DNA from: Capitella teleta
Taxonomy: Eukaryota > Annelida > Polychaeta > Capitellidae
DNA: 64,000 nucleotides
Assembly (NCBI GenBank): GCA_000328365.1
Contig: KB308242.1
Coordinates: 418,085-482,084 of the forward strand
Reading direction: 5' to 3'
Shown: positions 1 through 11,177 of the stretch, piece after piece
Layout: each line of letters starts with the position of its first letter
Numbering within the stretch: position 1 is the first letter of the stretch
Notes under the pieces: generated by a model
The model's input: the letters and a program-made list of their open reading frames with translations, nothing else
The model's database searches: none
Told to the model about the DNA's origin: nothing
Position numbers and translations under genes: made by a program

Positions 1-647
1 TTCACTCTCTGAATAGACTTTCTTAAGTTTGTAAGTGAGGTTGTTGAAACTGCTCTGGCGCTGAATAACCGCGAGCCAAGAGCTGCTGAGTTTGCGTAAT
101 TTCTGCTAAGAAATTCACAGTGACCGGCGGATTGACAAATCGCAACACTTATTCTCCTCAAAACAGTGAACATTACTTAATCATAATTCATCGCTTGATC
201 ATAGAAAGATGGTGGCAATCGATTATAATGAACGCATTGTCATAAATAGCAGAAACGCGGTGGTTATAAAACGTGGTTATATCTGACCCATTGCGTCATA
301 GGAAACGGAAGTAGGGGATGTACATCCGGTAGCAAGGTCAAGGCCGTCAATGGATCCTCCGTCTTGCGATTTCTGCGAATCATATTATTCAGAAATCTAC
401 CCATTTCCACTGAGATATCGGTTTAAAGCATGCGATGTTTACATAGTTTGTAAGTCGAATAATTTACGAATGTTGCTAATTTATGTAGACTGTGGTAGAC
501 CTCATAATTTACTTAGGAAGCACCTTCAATATTTATTGCCTGTGGCACTGTTGACTTGTCAGCTGAGGCTACTCATGTGATCTTGGGAGGACCCTCTGAG
601 TCACTCAGAATCCTCTCGTCCAACTGGAACTTGGGGTGTGTTGTTCA

Positions 648-1996
648 TTCAACTTCAACTTGGACCGTGACGTCAGAAACAGAGAAATTTTTTGACTAGA
701 CATGCTATCAGCTATGCATGAAAAAACTCCATGAGACTTTCACTTTGGACGATGTCTCGCCCAATTGTCATGTGACACGAAATTACTACATTATATTTCT
801 TGTAGGGCTGGGCGGATATCCGTGTCCGATATCCGTGACAGCATGGATGTTGGGTGTGTTCAGTACTATCCATGATCCGTGTTTCAACACGGATAGTTAA
901 AACACGGATAGTGTCGAATTAAAGGGTCCGTTTCATGCGCACAGTGAGCGTAGCGCACAGCCTTCCGCACACAAGCGCTGCTCACTGAAGCTGAGCGATG
1001 TCAATTACAAGATTACACGACGTCAACAATGCGCTAATTCTGATTTGTTTTAAATAAACACAATTCTATGCCCTTGAATCTCTTCAGTCATCATGCAAAA
1101 GTGACATAACCACGTGTTGTTGACTATTTCCTTTAGTGCCTATTTTTCAACACCGTTACACGTGACAGCTTTGTCAATTGCAGTTTTCATGTGAACCACA
1201 AACAGCACTGAATTTCATCACTTTCTCGACCTTGAACCATGTTTGAAATTGAACAGATAATATAGACTAGTACATGTAGACCCCGTACTTGACGATCTAG
1301 CGACTTGAATTATTTAAAACTTTCTATAGAACAATAATTGCTATGAACTGACTTGCGCCTCATGAAGTTACTAAGTTTGTACATATCCAAATCATGTTTG
1401 TTGGAAGTGTACACTGTAGCACAAAGTGCACGTTACTGTCGTTCCGTCTTGGGCTTATAATCTGCGACTCATGAAGTTGGGGAAAAATACTTAAATATAG
1501 CCTGCGCTGAAAAGGAATTCACCTCAGTGAAATCGACAGGCAAGCGAGCTGTCTGCATGTGCGATGCCTCTTGAAACTCATTCTGAACGTTTTGATAAAA
1601 GAAATGTACAAGAAGCAAGAAAGTTGACAGCAGTAGGTCAAGGTCGCTTGTCTTTAACTGCTGCAGGCAGAGCATGGCTTTCCCGCTCACAGTGTTTGCC
1701 AGGCGCTGGGGCATTACGCTGCAGGTGCATGCTCCCGTGTTTGGGCATAAATATTCGTGTCCGTATCCGTCAGATATTAGTAACACGGATATCCGTTATC
1801 CGTGTATCCTTGTTGAAGCACTATTCGCCCAGCTTTAGTTTCTTGCATGCGTAACAATCAAAGTTAACCAAAACTCGCGAGACTTTAGTTGAACCTGAAA
1901 CTGTTCCATAACTTCCATGTACTCGGTTCTGACCTCCTTATCCAATGGGCCGGAAATTTCTCTGGTTCTAATGTCACTGTCCAAGTTGAAGTTGAA
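648..1996. repeat. Inverted-repeat unit (about 42-bp arms) enclosing a MITE
   Basis: The arm at 648-689 and the arm at 1955-1996 are reverse complements over about 42 bp with a handful of mismatches. Both contain TTCAACTTCAACTTGGAC at the outer end and CAGAGAAATT at the inner end. The space between them is mostly taken by the hAT-like element at 803-1837. Without that insert the unit would be about 306 bp, a typical size for a TIR-flanked non-autonomous DNA transposon. I see no clear target-site duplication, so the family is unassigned and a chance or structural inverted repeat is not excluded. Confidence 0.55.
803..1837. mobile_element. hAT-like non-autonomous DNA transposon (MITE)
   Basis: The left end TAGGGCTGGGCGGATA and the reverse complement of the right end, TAAAGCTGGGCGAATA, form imperfect terminal inverted repeats with the CTGGGCG core seen at many hAT ends. 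The flanks atttcttg (795-802) and gtttcttg (1838-1845) match at 7 of 8 bases, which is the 8-bp target duplication expected of hAT elements. Sub-terminal copies of ATATCCGTG and ACACGGATA occur near both ends (813-915 and 1757-1808). No transposase frame is visible over 1035 bp, so it depended on an autonomous relative. Confidence 0.7.
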
Positions 1997-2427
1997 AGAA
2001 AAAAAGGCCCATGGTCGTTAATCACAGCCCCTCCGCCTCTGTGACTTGCTATATTTGTGTAGTTGTAGTTCTTAGCTTAGGTGCTCACTCATTTCATCAT
2101 TTCATGGGCTATATAACCTAAACAATAATTTATAATTTGGAGTCAAATTTAGTCACTTCAACTTGACTTGTGATATTCATTAATTCATAGGTGCTGGGCT
2201 CATTTACCCGCATTCTGTCTTCTTTGGGACATGCACAATGACTCCAATATGAATATCAATCACAGAATTGATGTGGATTAGACTTAGAATCGCAAACAGT
2301 GAATGTATGACAGCTTTCTGATTTTCCAGAAGGGTTTAATTGCGTTGATCCTATTCATTTCTGTTCTGTTGTTGGCATAAATTGCATGTGTAATCTCATC
2401 TGCTCTTCCAGGTGATGGGGTGTGTCT

Positions 2428-5400
2428 ATGAGGAATGACAAAATGGATGATTTTGCCATCGATTTAGACAAAGTGTTGGATGACTTTGAAATCAGTGAAG
2501 GTGAGAAAGCCTGGCCCGTTTCTTTCCCCATTAATTTTGTCTAAAATCCAAAGCGCTGTATAATCATTATAATGCTTGCTCCTCATTTCCCAGGTTCTTC
2601 CCAAAATCCTCTTCCATCTGCGCCATCCAAACCATCACAACAGAGTTTTGATGACCTTGATTTATCTGAAGCGAACTTTGCTCCTGCTGTCACAAAGGAC
2701 CCAACGCCTGAACCAACTTTTTTAGCAGAACCAGAGGGCCCTGTGGCACTGCAGAATGGAGCAACTAATGGGGATGCCGCACAGCCTGATGGTGCCATGC
2801 ACAACAGTCTGGATCGCCCAGAGTTATTGCACAACATGGACATTGAAAACGCTTTTTGCTCTGAGCAGACTAGTAGCGCCCTCCCCTCATTCTCATCTCA
2901 CTCTCAGCCGGATGTTGTCCCTGTTAATTTGACCCCTGTGCTGGATGTCCGGGAAGCTTCCTGTCATTGTGAACAGCTGCCTCAGCTGCCGGAACTCCAG
3001 CTGCGAGATTTCTTGCAAGGTAAACATGGACCCCATGTTCATGCAGGAGGAGACAACGCCCGTGAGGAAGCGGCTGTGGGTGACGAAGAACACTCTCTAC
3101 TCAACCATCGCGAAGCAGACACAAACCATTCCTATTCAATTCTTGACGACGCCATGCCCTCGTTGAGCTCTCAAGAGCCATCTCTTCCTCCCCCTGCAGT
3201 TCCTGTATTTGTAGAGCCACGTGAGACTCCTGTGGTTGCAGAGCCAAATGCTGTTCTTTTGGTTGCAGAGCCGCATGAAGCTCCTGCGGTTGCAGAGCCG
3301 CATGAGGCTCCTGTGGTTGCAGAGCCGCATGAGGCTCCTGTGGTTGCAGAGCCGCATGAGGCTCCTGTGGTTGCAGAGCCGCATGAGGCTCCTGTGGTTG
3401 CAGAGCCGCATGAGGCTCCTGTGGTCGCAGAGCCGCATGAGGCTCCTGTGGTCTCAGAGCCGCATGAGGCTCCTTTGGTTGCAGAGCCGCATGAGACTCC
3501 TGTGGTTGCTGAGCCACATGAGACTCCTGTGGTTGCAGAGCCGCATGAGACTCCTGTGGTTGCAGAGCCGCATGAGACTCCTGTGGTTGCAGAGCCGCAT
3601 GAGACTCCTGTGGTTGCAGAGCCGCATGAGACTTCTGTGGTTGCAGAACCGCATGAGACTTCTGTGGTTGCAGAGCCGCATGAGAATTCTGTGGTGGCAG
3701 AGTCGCATGAGACTTCTGTGGTTGCAGAGCCGCTTGCAACTCCTGTTGCCACCCATCAGTGTGCAATTGACTCCTTTGAGAATCAACTTATTCAAGCAAC
3801 AGTCAACAAAGAAGTCAATTCAAAACCTGCAAGAGAGTCAGAGAGCTTAGTGTCGGCAGAGGAATCTGCGCACAATGTGCCTTGTGAAAACGGTCAGCCA
3901 TCGGAGGAGGATGTAGAGGAAGCCTTGCGAGCGCTTGAGCTGTGCGTGAATGAGCTTCCGGCTCCTGGAGCGATTGACGCGGTGGCTATTGCAAATGAAC
4001 TCAGCACTGAACTCTCTCCTGATGTCAGTACTCCTGTTCTGCCTACTCCTGATCGCAGGAGCAGTGGAGGCAGCATTGAGCGCTTCCTCAACCCCAGTAT
4101 TCTGAGCCCCTCCATCACCACTCCCATGGAGGACACCGGCATGTCCATGGTGCCTGGTTTCACTCCTGATTTGGACAGCATGGCTGAAGTGAAGGAGGAG
4201 GAGGAGGAAGAGGCAACACCTACGCCCAGCTGCGTGCGGCCAAAAGATCCTCCAGCTGCAGAGGAAGGGGCTGCCTGCGCTGGCAAACGCAAGCGACCCA
4301 ACAGTCTGCTCGGGCTGTCCACCCCAGATTTAAGTGCCATGTCTGTGACTACTGAGGAAAGCATGAATCCTCATGACGAAATTAACCGCCAGATCGCTCA
4401 GCAGTGCAATGAAGAAAAGCAATCAGTTGTAGGAGAGGCAGTCACCAATGTCAGCAACAGTACCCGCCAGATCCAGCCGCCCAACACGCTTGTTGGTCTC
4501 TCCATTCCCATGCATGATAACACTGTGTTGCCGGCTTCAGCTACGCAGCGTCGCCCCAACAGCCTCAATCTATCTATGAACTCTGTGGCTGACCTTGACC
4601 CTAAACCTTTGACTCATGATGTCAGTGAACTAGCAACTGCAGAGAACGCCAGCGTTGCCAGTTCTGAGAGCTCAGTAGGGGCACACGGTCACCCTGCAAC
4701 TGCTGAGGAGCTGAGTCACCTGGTGGCAGGTAAGGTGTCACTCTCAGCCGCTCATTCCCCTGCAATGCTCCCTCGTTTAGAAGCAGCGCTGCCTTCAGAC
4801 TCCCCGCCTCCTCCCATGAGTGCCAACATCAACATACCTATCACTCATCTGGGCCGCTTTGCCCCAATCTGGCTCCCAGACGCGGAGGCCCCCAACTGCA
4901 TGCAATGTGAGACCAGGTTCACCTTCACCAAGCGCCGCCACCACTGTCGGGCATGCGGCAAAGTAAGCACTGCTCTCCTCTCCTGCTCATTCACATTCAC
5001 ATCTCATCTCAGGTATTCTGCAGTACTTGCTGTAATCTGAAGAGTCGTCTAGGTCACTTGAACGGCAAGGAGGCAAGGGTGTGTTCCAGATGCTACCAGG
5101 ATCTTGTCAGGGGTTAGTGCTCTGCTCGCTGGAGGTCAGCAGTTCATGTTTCATTTGCAGCTCAAGTGTTTGAGCGCATGCACGCGGAGTCAGCCAATGG
5201 TGAGACTTCTCAGCCGCAAGTCAGTCCGAACCCCAACAACCCCAGTGAGTACTGCTCCACTATCCCACCCATGCAGCAGGTACAAGCCAACGCCCCTCCC
5301 CCCACCGTCATGGTTCCCTCTACTGTCGGGGTTCTCCGTAAACAAGGTCAGTGTTTGTGATTTACGCTTTGGTGTAACTCCCTCAACCCTCCCTGACCTT

Positions 5401-8400
5401 TAGGTGTCTTAATGTATTGTTGGCAATTATGTAAGCATTGAGATTTTAGAATTTTAATCTGCCATCTCTCTGGCTTTTTATTCACATCATTTGTGGAAAT
5501 TTCCGCGGTGTGATGTTCTTGCAAGAAGATTTTGCACATGCTGGGGGCGGTGCATTGTTGTCTGTCAAGTGAAGTGTAGTAAGGTCATGGTGTTGGAGCC
5601 GCAGAACTCATCTGTTGCTCAGTGGCAGCCATTTTTCTCTTCAGAGTTTACAGAGTAACATTTTTGTAAAAATGCACCCACAAACATATTGCTCATTAAC
5701 AATCATAATGCATGTCTGGGATGGTTAATCATCCTTTGAGGTAAAGTGAGTTATTTTTTGTACAACTTCTCAGATTCCTCAGCATTATTGCAACAACAAT
5801 TATCCCAGAATGCATTATCACGCTCATGAGTAATGGATTTGCGATAAAGTTGATTATTCCTGCTTCTTCAGTTATTTCTATCCATTTTAAAGTTGTATTT
5901 GATATTTAGTGAGTTTGTTATCTCCTTCAGGGAATCTGTTGCAATTATGTAAATATATCAGAATGTGCTTATCAATAATTATCAGTGGGTTCTGCAAGCA
6001 GCCATGGACGTTCTCAATGCAGCTGCTTGTTATGTGCCACCATTTGGTTTTATTTCCATTGTATATATCTGTAATTTAACGACGCATTTTCTGATCAGGT
6101 TCCATCAAGCGAAATGAACCAAAGCAGGTTATGTTCTCAGACGGAATTCGACCGGGAGGCGACCTCACAGAGCTGGACGGATCCTCTGATGTACCCACTC
6201 GTTTACCATCCCAACGAACCGGGCGAAAGGTCAAGGTCGTTGAGAGGTCATCGGAAGAGAACACAGCCATGAAAACGCGGACGGTCAAATCGCCCGAGGC
6301 CACGCGACACACATGTTTGATTCCTGAAACGGGGCTGCCCCCGGTCATTCTGCAGACAGGGGTCAAAGGAGGTCAGTTACTTGGTCATCCATTGGTCAGT
6401 GTACACTTATCACATCCTGCAGATTACAGCATTGAAGAAAATCCTGATTCTGAGAAGATCATGGCTCAGATTGAAAGTAGTGAGTTGTATTCTGTTGGTC
6501 TCTCTCTCCATTAATCTTGCATCCGCTGTTTCAGCTGAGGATGTTACTCCCGTTGTATTTGCCATCAACAAAAACCTCTTTGTTATTGTTAAAATTGTCA
6601 GCCGTAGGTGTTTCTATGCAATTGTGGAGCATTTCTCTGAGAACTTTTTTTTATCAGTTGAGTGCTGTGTGAATCGCGTGTGTTGGAACTTCACCACCAA
6701 AGGGATGTGCACCGTCAACCAGGCAGAAATCATGTTTGTCCTAGAGTGCCTTCCACAAGAAAAAACCATTCCAAGAGACATATTCACCCACTTGAACTCT
6801 GTTTATGAGGATGCCAGTAGAGGTGCTTGCTTTTGGTGCTTATTTTTGCTTGCATGACCAGAATGTGTTTATTTCAGGCAACCCTGTTTCTAATTTGAGT
6901 CATGTCATCTTCACTCGCCCGTTCCTGGATAGTAGGGATCATGGTGGAGTCCTGTACATGCAGCCAACGTTCCAAGTAAGCGCTGTCGCTGTGTGATCAC
7001 ATTGTTATGTAATTTCTTCTCCTCATCAGTGCCAGCAGAAGTTGATTCTGCCCTCTCCTCCCTATCTTTACGGTATTCTCCTGCAGAAGTGGGAAACTCC
7101 TTGGGCCAAAGTCTTCCCGCTGCGACTTATGCTTCGGCTCGGAGCCGAATTCAGATGTGAGGAATTATTTCAGTTCACGCACTTTTGATTTTCATGTCTT
7201 TCTTCAATTTCTTCAGGAAGCTCTGAATGTCTTTAGAATTCATGAATTTTATTTCTCTCCTGTTCAGATTACCCGTGTCCGTTGATTAGTGTGCGCTTCC
7301 GTAAACCCGTTTATGGTGAAATAGGACACACCATCATGAATCTGCTGGCAGATTTCCGTAATTACCAATACATGCTGCCCACAATCAAAGGGGTCACCGT
7401 TCACATGGAGGACAAATGGACTTATGTCAATTTTCCTCGCAATCGCTACGACCAGGTAAAGAAAAGAAATTTGTCAATTTAACAAATTGTTTATTTAATT
7501 TTCAAAGGTGATGAAAGTGGTGAACAGCAGCAATGATCATGTGATGGCGTTGGGTGCAAACTTCAGTTCTGAGGCGGATTCTCACTTGATTTGCTACCAA
7601 AACGATGAAGGAACGTATCAAACACAAGCCATCAACATCCAGAACAAACCCAGACAAGGTTTCTCCTTCATCTCACTCTCAATCCAAGTAACAAATGATT
7701 ATTTTCAGTCACTGGAGCAAGTTTTGTGGTTTTTAACGGGGCACTGAAAACAAGTGCTGGGATGCGTGCAAAGTCGAGTATCGTTGAGGATGGAGTCATG
7801 GTGCAAGTCACGGCTGAAAGTCTGGCCGCCATGAAGGATGCCATGAAGGAAATGCACGATTACACAATTCCATGTGGGTCGTTTGACCTTCCGCAGCCAG
7901 ACGAACACGTCAAGGTTCAATGGGTGGACGATGATAAAAGAGTTAATATAGGGTCAGTGCTCATTCAAAATGTGGTTGATATACTGGGTGTCCCCTCATT
8001 TTGTCTCTGCGTTATTCATGGCTGCTGCTTTTAAAAATTTTTGAGAATATTTTTACAGTAGTACCTGCAAATAACGAACACATGCTAGCGAACAGTCCTC
8101 TCTAATGAACGATTTTCTTTGGACGCAACTCACTCCCATGTTAACTAATAGGAAATCACTCCTGAGCAGCGAACACCCCGAAACGCAAACAACGAACACC
8201 CTCCTCAGAAATAAAATATTTTAATTTTACATTTTTTCAATTAAAAGATAAAATCTTATGGCAAATGCACACAGCACACTATTAAAGATGTTCTACGGTG
8301 TTTCGCAGGTATATATAGGTTGCTGTAATTATACATGTGAGCTGTTGTTGTGTGCCAGTTCGCTGTTCGCAAGTTAATAGAATTCCGCTGAGACGGCCGT

Positions 8401-9523
8401 GTGCGCGGCGCCTAAAACACCTGAAGGGTGGTTTTTAAAGGCTCGTAAGGTATTTAAAATGATTAAGGCTGATATGTATGTTATGTTGCACTTCATACGA
8501 GAATAAATTGTCAAATCAGCCAAACGTCGTTGAGATAATATTTTGGAGTAAGCACGTGGTCACTTGACGGAGTTAATGCAGCAAGCAGAGGCAATCTCCC
8601 GCGAGGAGCATGCCGACTAGCGAGCGCTGGCTCAGCGTCGGTGTCTCACGCGAGGAGGCGACGCGCGTTTCAAAGAGATGGAGTAGAGTTACAGCTCCAT
8701 CGATGGAGATTAACTTATTACAGATTTTATTGAAAGATAAATGATTCAATAAACTATGAATAAACATACTTCATTGATGTTATTGTTGATTGCTGAATTG
8801 ATGCAAAGCTAGCATGAGTTACCATAGTGACCTAATTTTACCCAACCTTGACTAACGAACACCCCCGAACTACGAACACTTTTTCTTGGATCCAGCACTG
8901 TTCGTTATTCGCAGGTACTACTGTATAACCTTGAATAATGTTGGATTGAGTTTTTAAATAATATGCATGAATGGTGTTGCATTTTGACAGAGTTGTAAGT
9001 CCAATTGATGGCACAAGTATGGAAGGCATTCAGAGCATCCACATTCACCATGCGACTGATTACGCTGGCGAGAAAAGAGCCATTCGCTGGACGGAATGTT
9101 TCTTCATGAAGAACGAAGACCAAAGCAACCCACGATTTGAGCCGGTTGATCAGAGCAGATTAGCGGAAACGTTGGCTCAGGCGTGTTGTATCGCTCTCAC
9201 AAAGCACCTGGACCCACTGAAGGAGGCCGGTCTGGCTAAGATTGCCCTCAGAGCCACCATAGATGCCGAGCAGGTCTGTTTAATCTTGCGGTTTTCCTAC
9301 CATTTGTCAAAAAGAAATATTATAATGTATAAAACAGTGTATAATTTATATTGTTTTCCATTTTGAATAGGTTGGCTATGAGGTTGGCTCAAACGGGCAA
9401 CGGTTACCTGACTTCTGCATGAACGATTTGGACAATGAGCTGATCGCCGTCATCCACAATGCGGCATCGCACACGCAGGATGCCCCCGTTCTGTTGGAAC
9501 TCGTTTTTCACATCGTTGAATGA
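2428..9523 (+). CDS. ZFYVE9: SARA-type FYVE zinc-finger endosomal SMAD anchor, 15 coding exons
   Basis: Exons: 2428-2500, 2594-4962, 5013-5112, 5161-5346, 6099-6371, 6423-6479, 6535-6603, 6658-6822, 6878-6975, 7030-7156, 7268-7455, 7508-7658, 7709-7952, 8991-9273, 9371-9523. All junctions are GT-AG, phases agree, and the total is 4536 nt (1511 residues), close to human SARA and endofin. Order: an N-terminal LDKVLDDFE motif as in SARA/endofin; a long acidic low-complexity region with 20 nonapeptide repeats (about 232-411); FYVE finger (about 780-847); SMAD-binding segment (about 849-909); KQVMF, an RVxF-like PP1 docking site; and the SARA C-terminal domain. The family binds PI3P on early endosomes and presents SMAD2/3 to TGF-beta receptors. 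An in-frame TGA at 2413 limits the start. The ATG at 2443 has a better Kozak context and may be used instead. The SMAD-binding segment favours SARA over endofin. Confidence 0.93.
3214..3753 (+). repeat. 20-copy 27-bp coding tandem repeat in SARA exon 2
   Basis: Twenty uninterrupted 27-bp units encode the nonapeptide EPHEAPVVA and variants. Units 1-2 and 18-20 are the most diverged. Units 3-9 carry EPHEAP and units 10-15 carry EPHETP, so the array grew as two homogenised blocks. The repeat is proline-, glutamate- and valine-rich with no hydrophobic core and should be disordered. The unit has no stop in several frames on either strand, which creates long overlapping open frames (for example - strand 3101-3766 and + strand 3221-3850); these are artefacts of the repeat, not genes. 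Confidence 0.95.
4861..5112 (+). other. ZFYVE9: FYVE zinc-finger coding segment of SARA (across a 50-bp intron)
   Basis: The protein reads [16 protein letters not shown], then the signature [11 protein letters not shown], then after the intron [13 protein letters not shown] and [11 protein letters not shown]. The WxxD motif, the R+HHCRxCG loop that grips PI3P and all eight zinc-ligand cysteines/histidines are present, so membrane binding should be intact. The intron at 4963-5012 splits the finger after GK. Confidence 0.95.
5161..5346 (+). other. ZFYVE9: SMAD-binding segment of SARA
   Basis: This exon encodes QVFERM followed by [19 protein letters not shown] and [14 protein letters not shown]. 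The block is nearly the same as the SMAD-binding domain just after the FYVE finger in vertebrate SARA, where it packs along the SMAD2/3 MH2 domain. Endofin is more divergent here. I infer that SMAD2/3-type binding is kept. Confidence 0.88.
5347..6098 (+). other. SARA intron 4, 752 bp
   Basis: This is one of only two SARA introns longer than about 110 bp. It is AT-rich and starts with GTCAGT and ends with CTGATCAG. I see no repeat, coding exon or RNA gene in it. Confidence 0.7.
6099..9523 (+). other. ZFYVE9: SARA C-terminal domain exons 5-15
   Basis: These exons encode the PP1-docking-like KQVMFSDGI, the block [16 protein letters not shown], and then the conserved SARA C-terminal domain. Landmarks are [101 protein letters not shown] and the end [11 protein letters not shown]. 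The match to vertebrate SARA/endofin is continuous, with no missing block. The stop is TGA at 9521-9523. Confidence 0.92.
8056..8923. mobile_element. pogo/Tigger-like MITE in SARA intron 13
   Basis: The terminal inverted repeats at 8056-8079 and 8900-8923 match at 23 of 24 bases; the outer end reads CAGTAGTACCTGC. TA dinucleotides flank both sides (8054-8055 and 8924-8925), the target duplication of Tc1/mariner-pogo elements. Short aacgaacac motifs recur near both ends. No transposase frame is present in 868 bp. Removing the element and one TA leaves an intron of about 168 bp, closer to its neighbours. The near-perfect ends suggest a fairly recent insertion. Confidence 0.85.
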
Positions 9524-9859
9524 ATTTTATTTATTGGTTATTTTGTTACTAAACGTGTTGAGCACTCTTGATCAATAGTCCTCTTTCGCTCTCTCCTGTT
9601 TAAACCAGAAGCGTCTTCCCTGTTCCCTTATTTCCCCCATGCTGTCTTGTATTCACTATTCATCCCTTGCTCCTCATTAATGCACAGTAAATGAATATAA
9701 ACAGTTTTAGTCTTCACTTTCTTCCTTCTCTTTCATCAAATTCAATCTTCTCGGCTTTTCATCTGTCATTTTTGCTTGCACATAGTTGTAATACGGGTAC
9801 ATGTTCCTAAATGATCTTGATGGAGTATTCTCCTACACTTTTATCAGGTTTCCTACGGA

Positions 9860-9930
9860 TCCTGGAAATCATGGAAAAGTCGTGCAAATTGACTTTGACT
9901 TTTCCAGGCCTGGAAAGTCATAGAAAACTC
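9860..9930. repeat. Short dyad repeat with CCTGGAAAxTCATxGAAAA units
   Basis: The unit CCTGGAAATCATGGAAAAG is followed 48 bp later by CCTGGAAAGTCATAGAAAAC. Between them GGAAAAGTC and GACTTTTCC form a hairpin. It may be a fragment of a dispersed short repeat; I cannot assign a family. Confidence 0.4.
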
Positions 9931-10438
9931 CATGTTTTTATTTCTGTGAAGAAAGAAAAGTTTGGGTGTTTTCTACGATGTAGTGCACAGCTGCACAACT
10001 CACCTCTGCTCCTGCCCTTTTTTTTTTTTCTTTTTTTTTTTTTAATGCAGGGCATAAGGAATTATTCAATTCAGATTAACTTAACACTTGGCCTTAAAAT
10101 TCAAATTTAAAAGCCAAGAGGACTATGGACAGGATAAATACTCGGGGTATCGGTACATAGTCCTTATGGAAGAGTGATTGATAGATATAGACAAAGTCGA
10201 ATTCTGATTTCTATATTTATTCTGCGAACCAAAAGGTTAATGTATTGCTGAAGCAGTTGATCGAGGACACCACAACCAACACTGATTATGTATTCTTGCT
10301 AATCGATGAAATCAATCAGTGCCATCAATCTGATTCAACCATATTCATCTGATCTGAGTTACATGGCATAGTTTCGTCTATCTCAGAAAGTACTGTGTAC
10401 TTTTCGTCTTAGCGTGTTTGACACATATTTAAGAGAGT

Positions 10439-10547
10439 AAATAAATTAAATTGAGACTTATTTTACTAATAGGTCTAATTATATTATATAAGCAGTACAT
10501 TCCCAAAATTTTATTTGGGTTGAAATCATTCTCAGGGACTCAATAAA
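10439..10547 (+). terminator. Candidate polyadenylation signals for SARA
   Basis: AATAAA occurs at 10439-10444 and 10542-10547. The second is followed within 50 bp by a GT-rich stretch (gtgtcgggggagcgtgt), as a cleavage-stimulating element would be. Use is inferred only; a nearer non-canonical signal is possible. Confidence 0.35.
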
Positions 10548-11171
10548 TTTGCATGTTTTAGAGGGTATAAATATAAAAATGTGTCGGGGGAGCGTGTACG
10601 TAGAGAGAATGAAATGAACACAGGCGGTTTGTGTTATGTAATGAAGATTTTAATTCTATATCAGTAAAGAGGATGAGAATGCAGATCAAGAGCAGACTCG
10701 AGACCACACTGGCATGAATATGCATGAGCACATCATCACCATAATACATGCGCATATATAATATTAATCAGCATCGGGTTACATGAACAGCTTGAGAACA
10801 GAGTTTTAAAAAAAATGTGTTAAAATGTGTTGGCTTCTTGTTAAAGATACAGCAATGAAAACAATTCACTGGATATTCTTAATTATTACAGTCGACCAAA
10901 ATGGATAGGTTTTCCCCCAATAATTTGTTTCAAACATTTTATCCAAGAACCTGAAGAGGTGAGTTAATTTTGGAGATCTTTTTCTTCCTTTTTTTTGTCA
11001 AGGGGAAGTCACAACCCAGAATGGAATGATATAAGATTGGAAATCAAACGAAAAGCAAATTAGCACAAAATCAAATCAGTTTTGAGCAATTGTGATCATA
11101 ACGTTTACAATACATTATGATGCTGAGGTTCTAACCAACTGTTTTCCTCATTCAAAACGAGTTTTCACAAA

Positions 11172-11177
11172 TTTATT
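11172..11177 (-). terminator. Candidate polyadenylation signal for the kinase gene
   Basis: On the - strand this reads AATAAA, about 1.8 kb past the kinase stop codon. A variant ATTAAA lies nearer, at 12156-12161, and another AATAAA at 10510-10515. The A-rich + strand between them fits a long U-rich 3' UTR. The actual site is undetermined. Confidence 0.3.

Larger units (their letters stand above)
1..2411. other. 5' flank of the SARA gene
   Basis: No convincing coding exon is visible here; the short open frames (for example 350-580) resemble nothing I know and have no supporting splice context. A TGACGTCA element lies at 668-675 and a large inverted repeat with a hAT-like insertion occupies 648-1996. 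The promoter and any non-coding first exon of SARA should lie here or further upstream. The sequence tcttccag at 2404-2411 looks like a 3' splice acceptor just before the first coding exon, so at least one upstream 5' UTR exon is likely. I could not place the transcription start. Confidence 0.5.

Noticed and set aside
3101-3850. Long open frames on the - strand (3101-3766, 3171-3752) and in another + frame (3221-3850)
   Set aside because: They exist only because the 27-bp SARA repeat has no stop in several frames. The conserved SARA frame explains the region.
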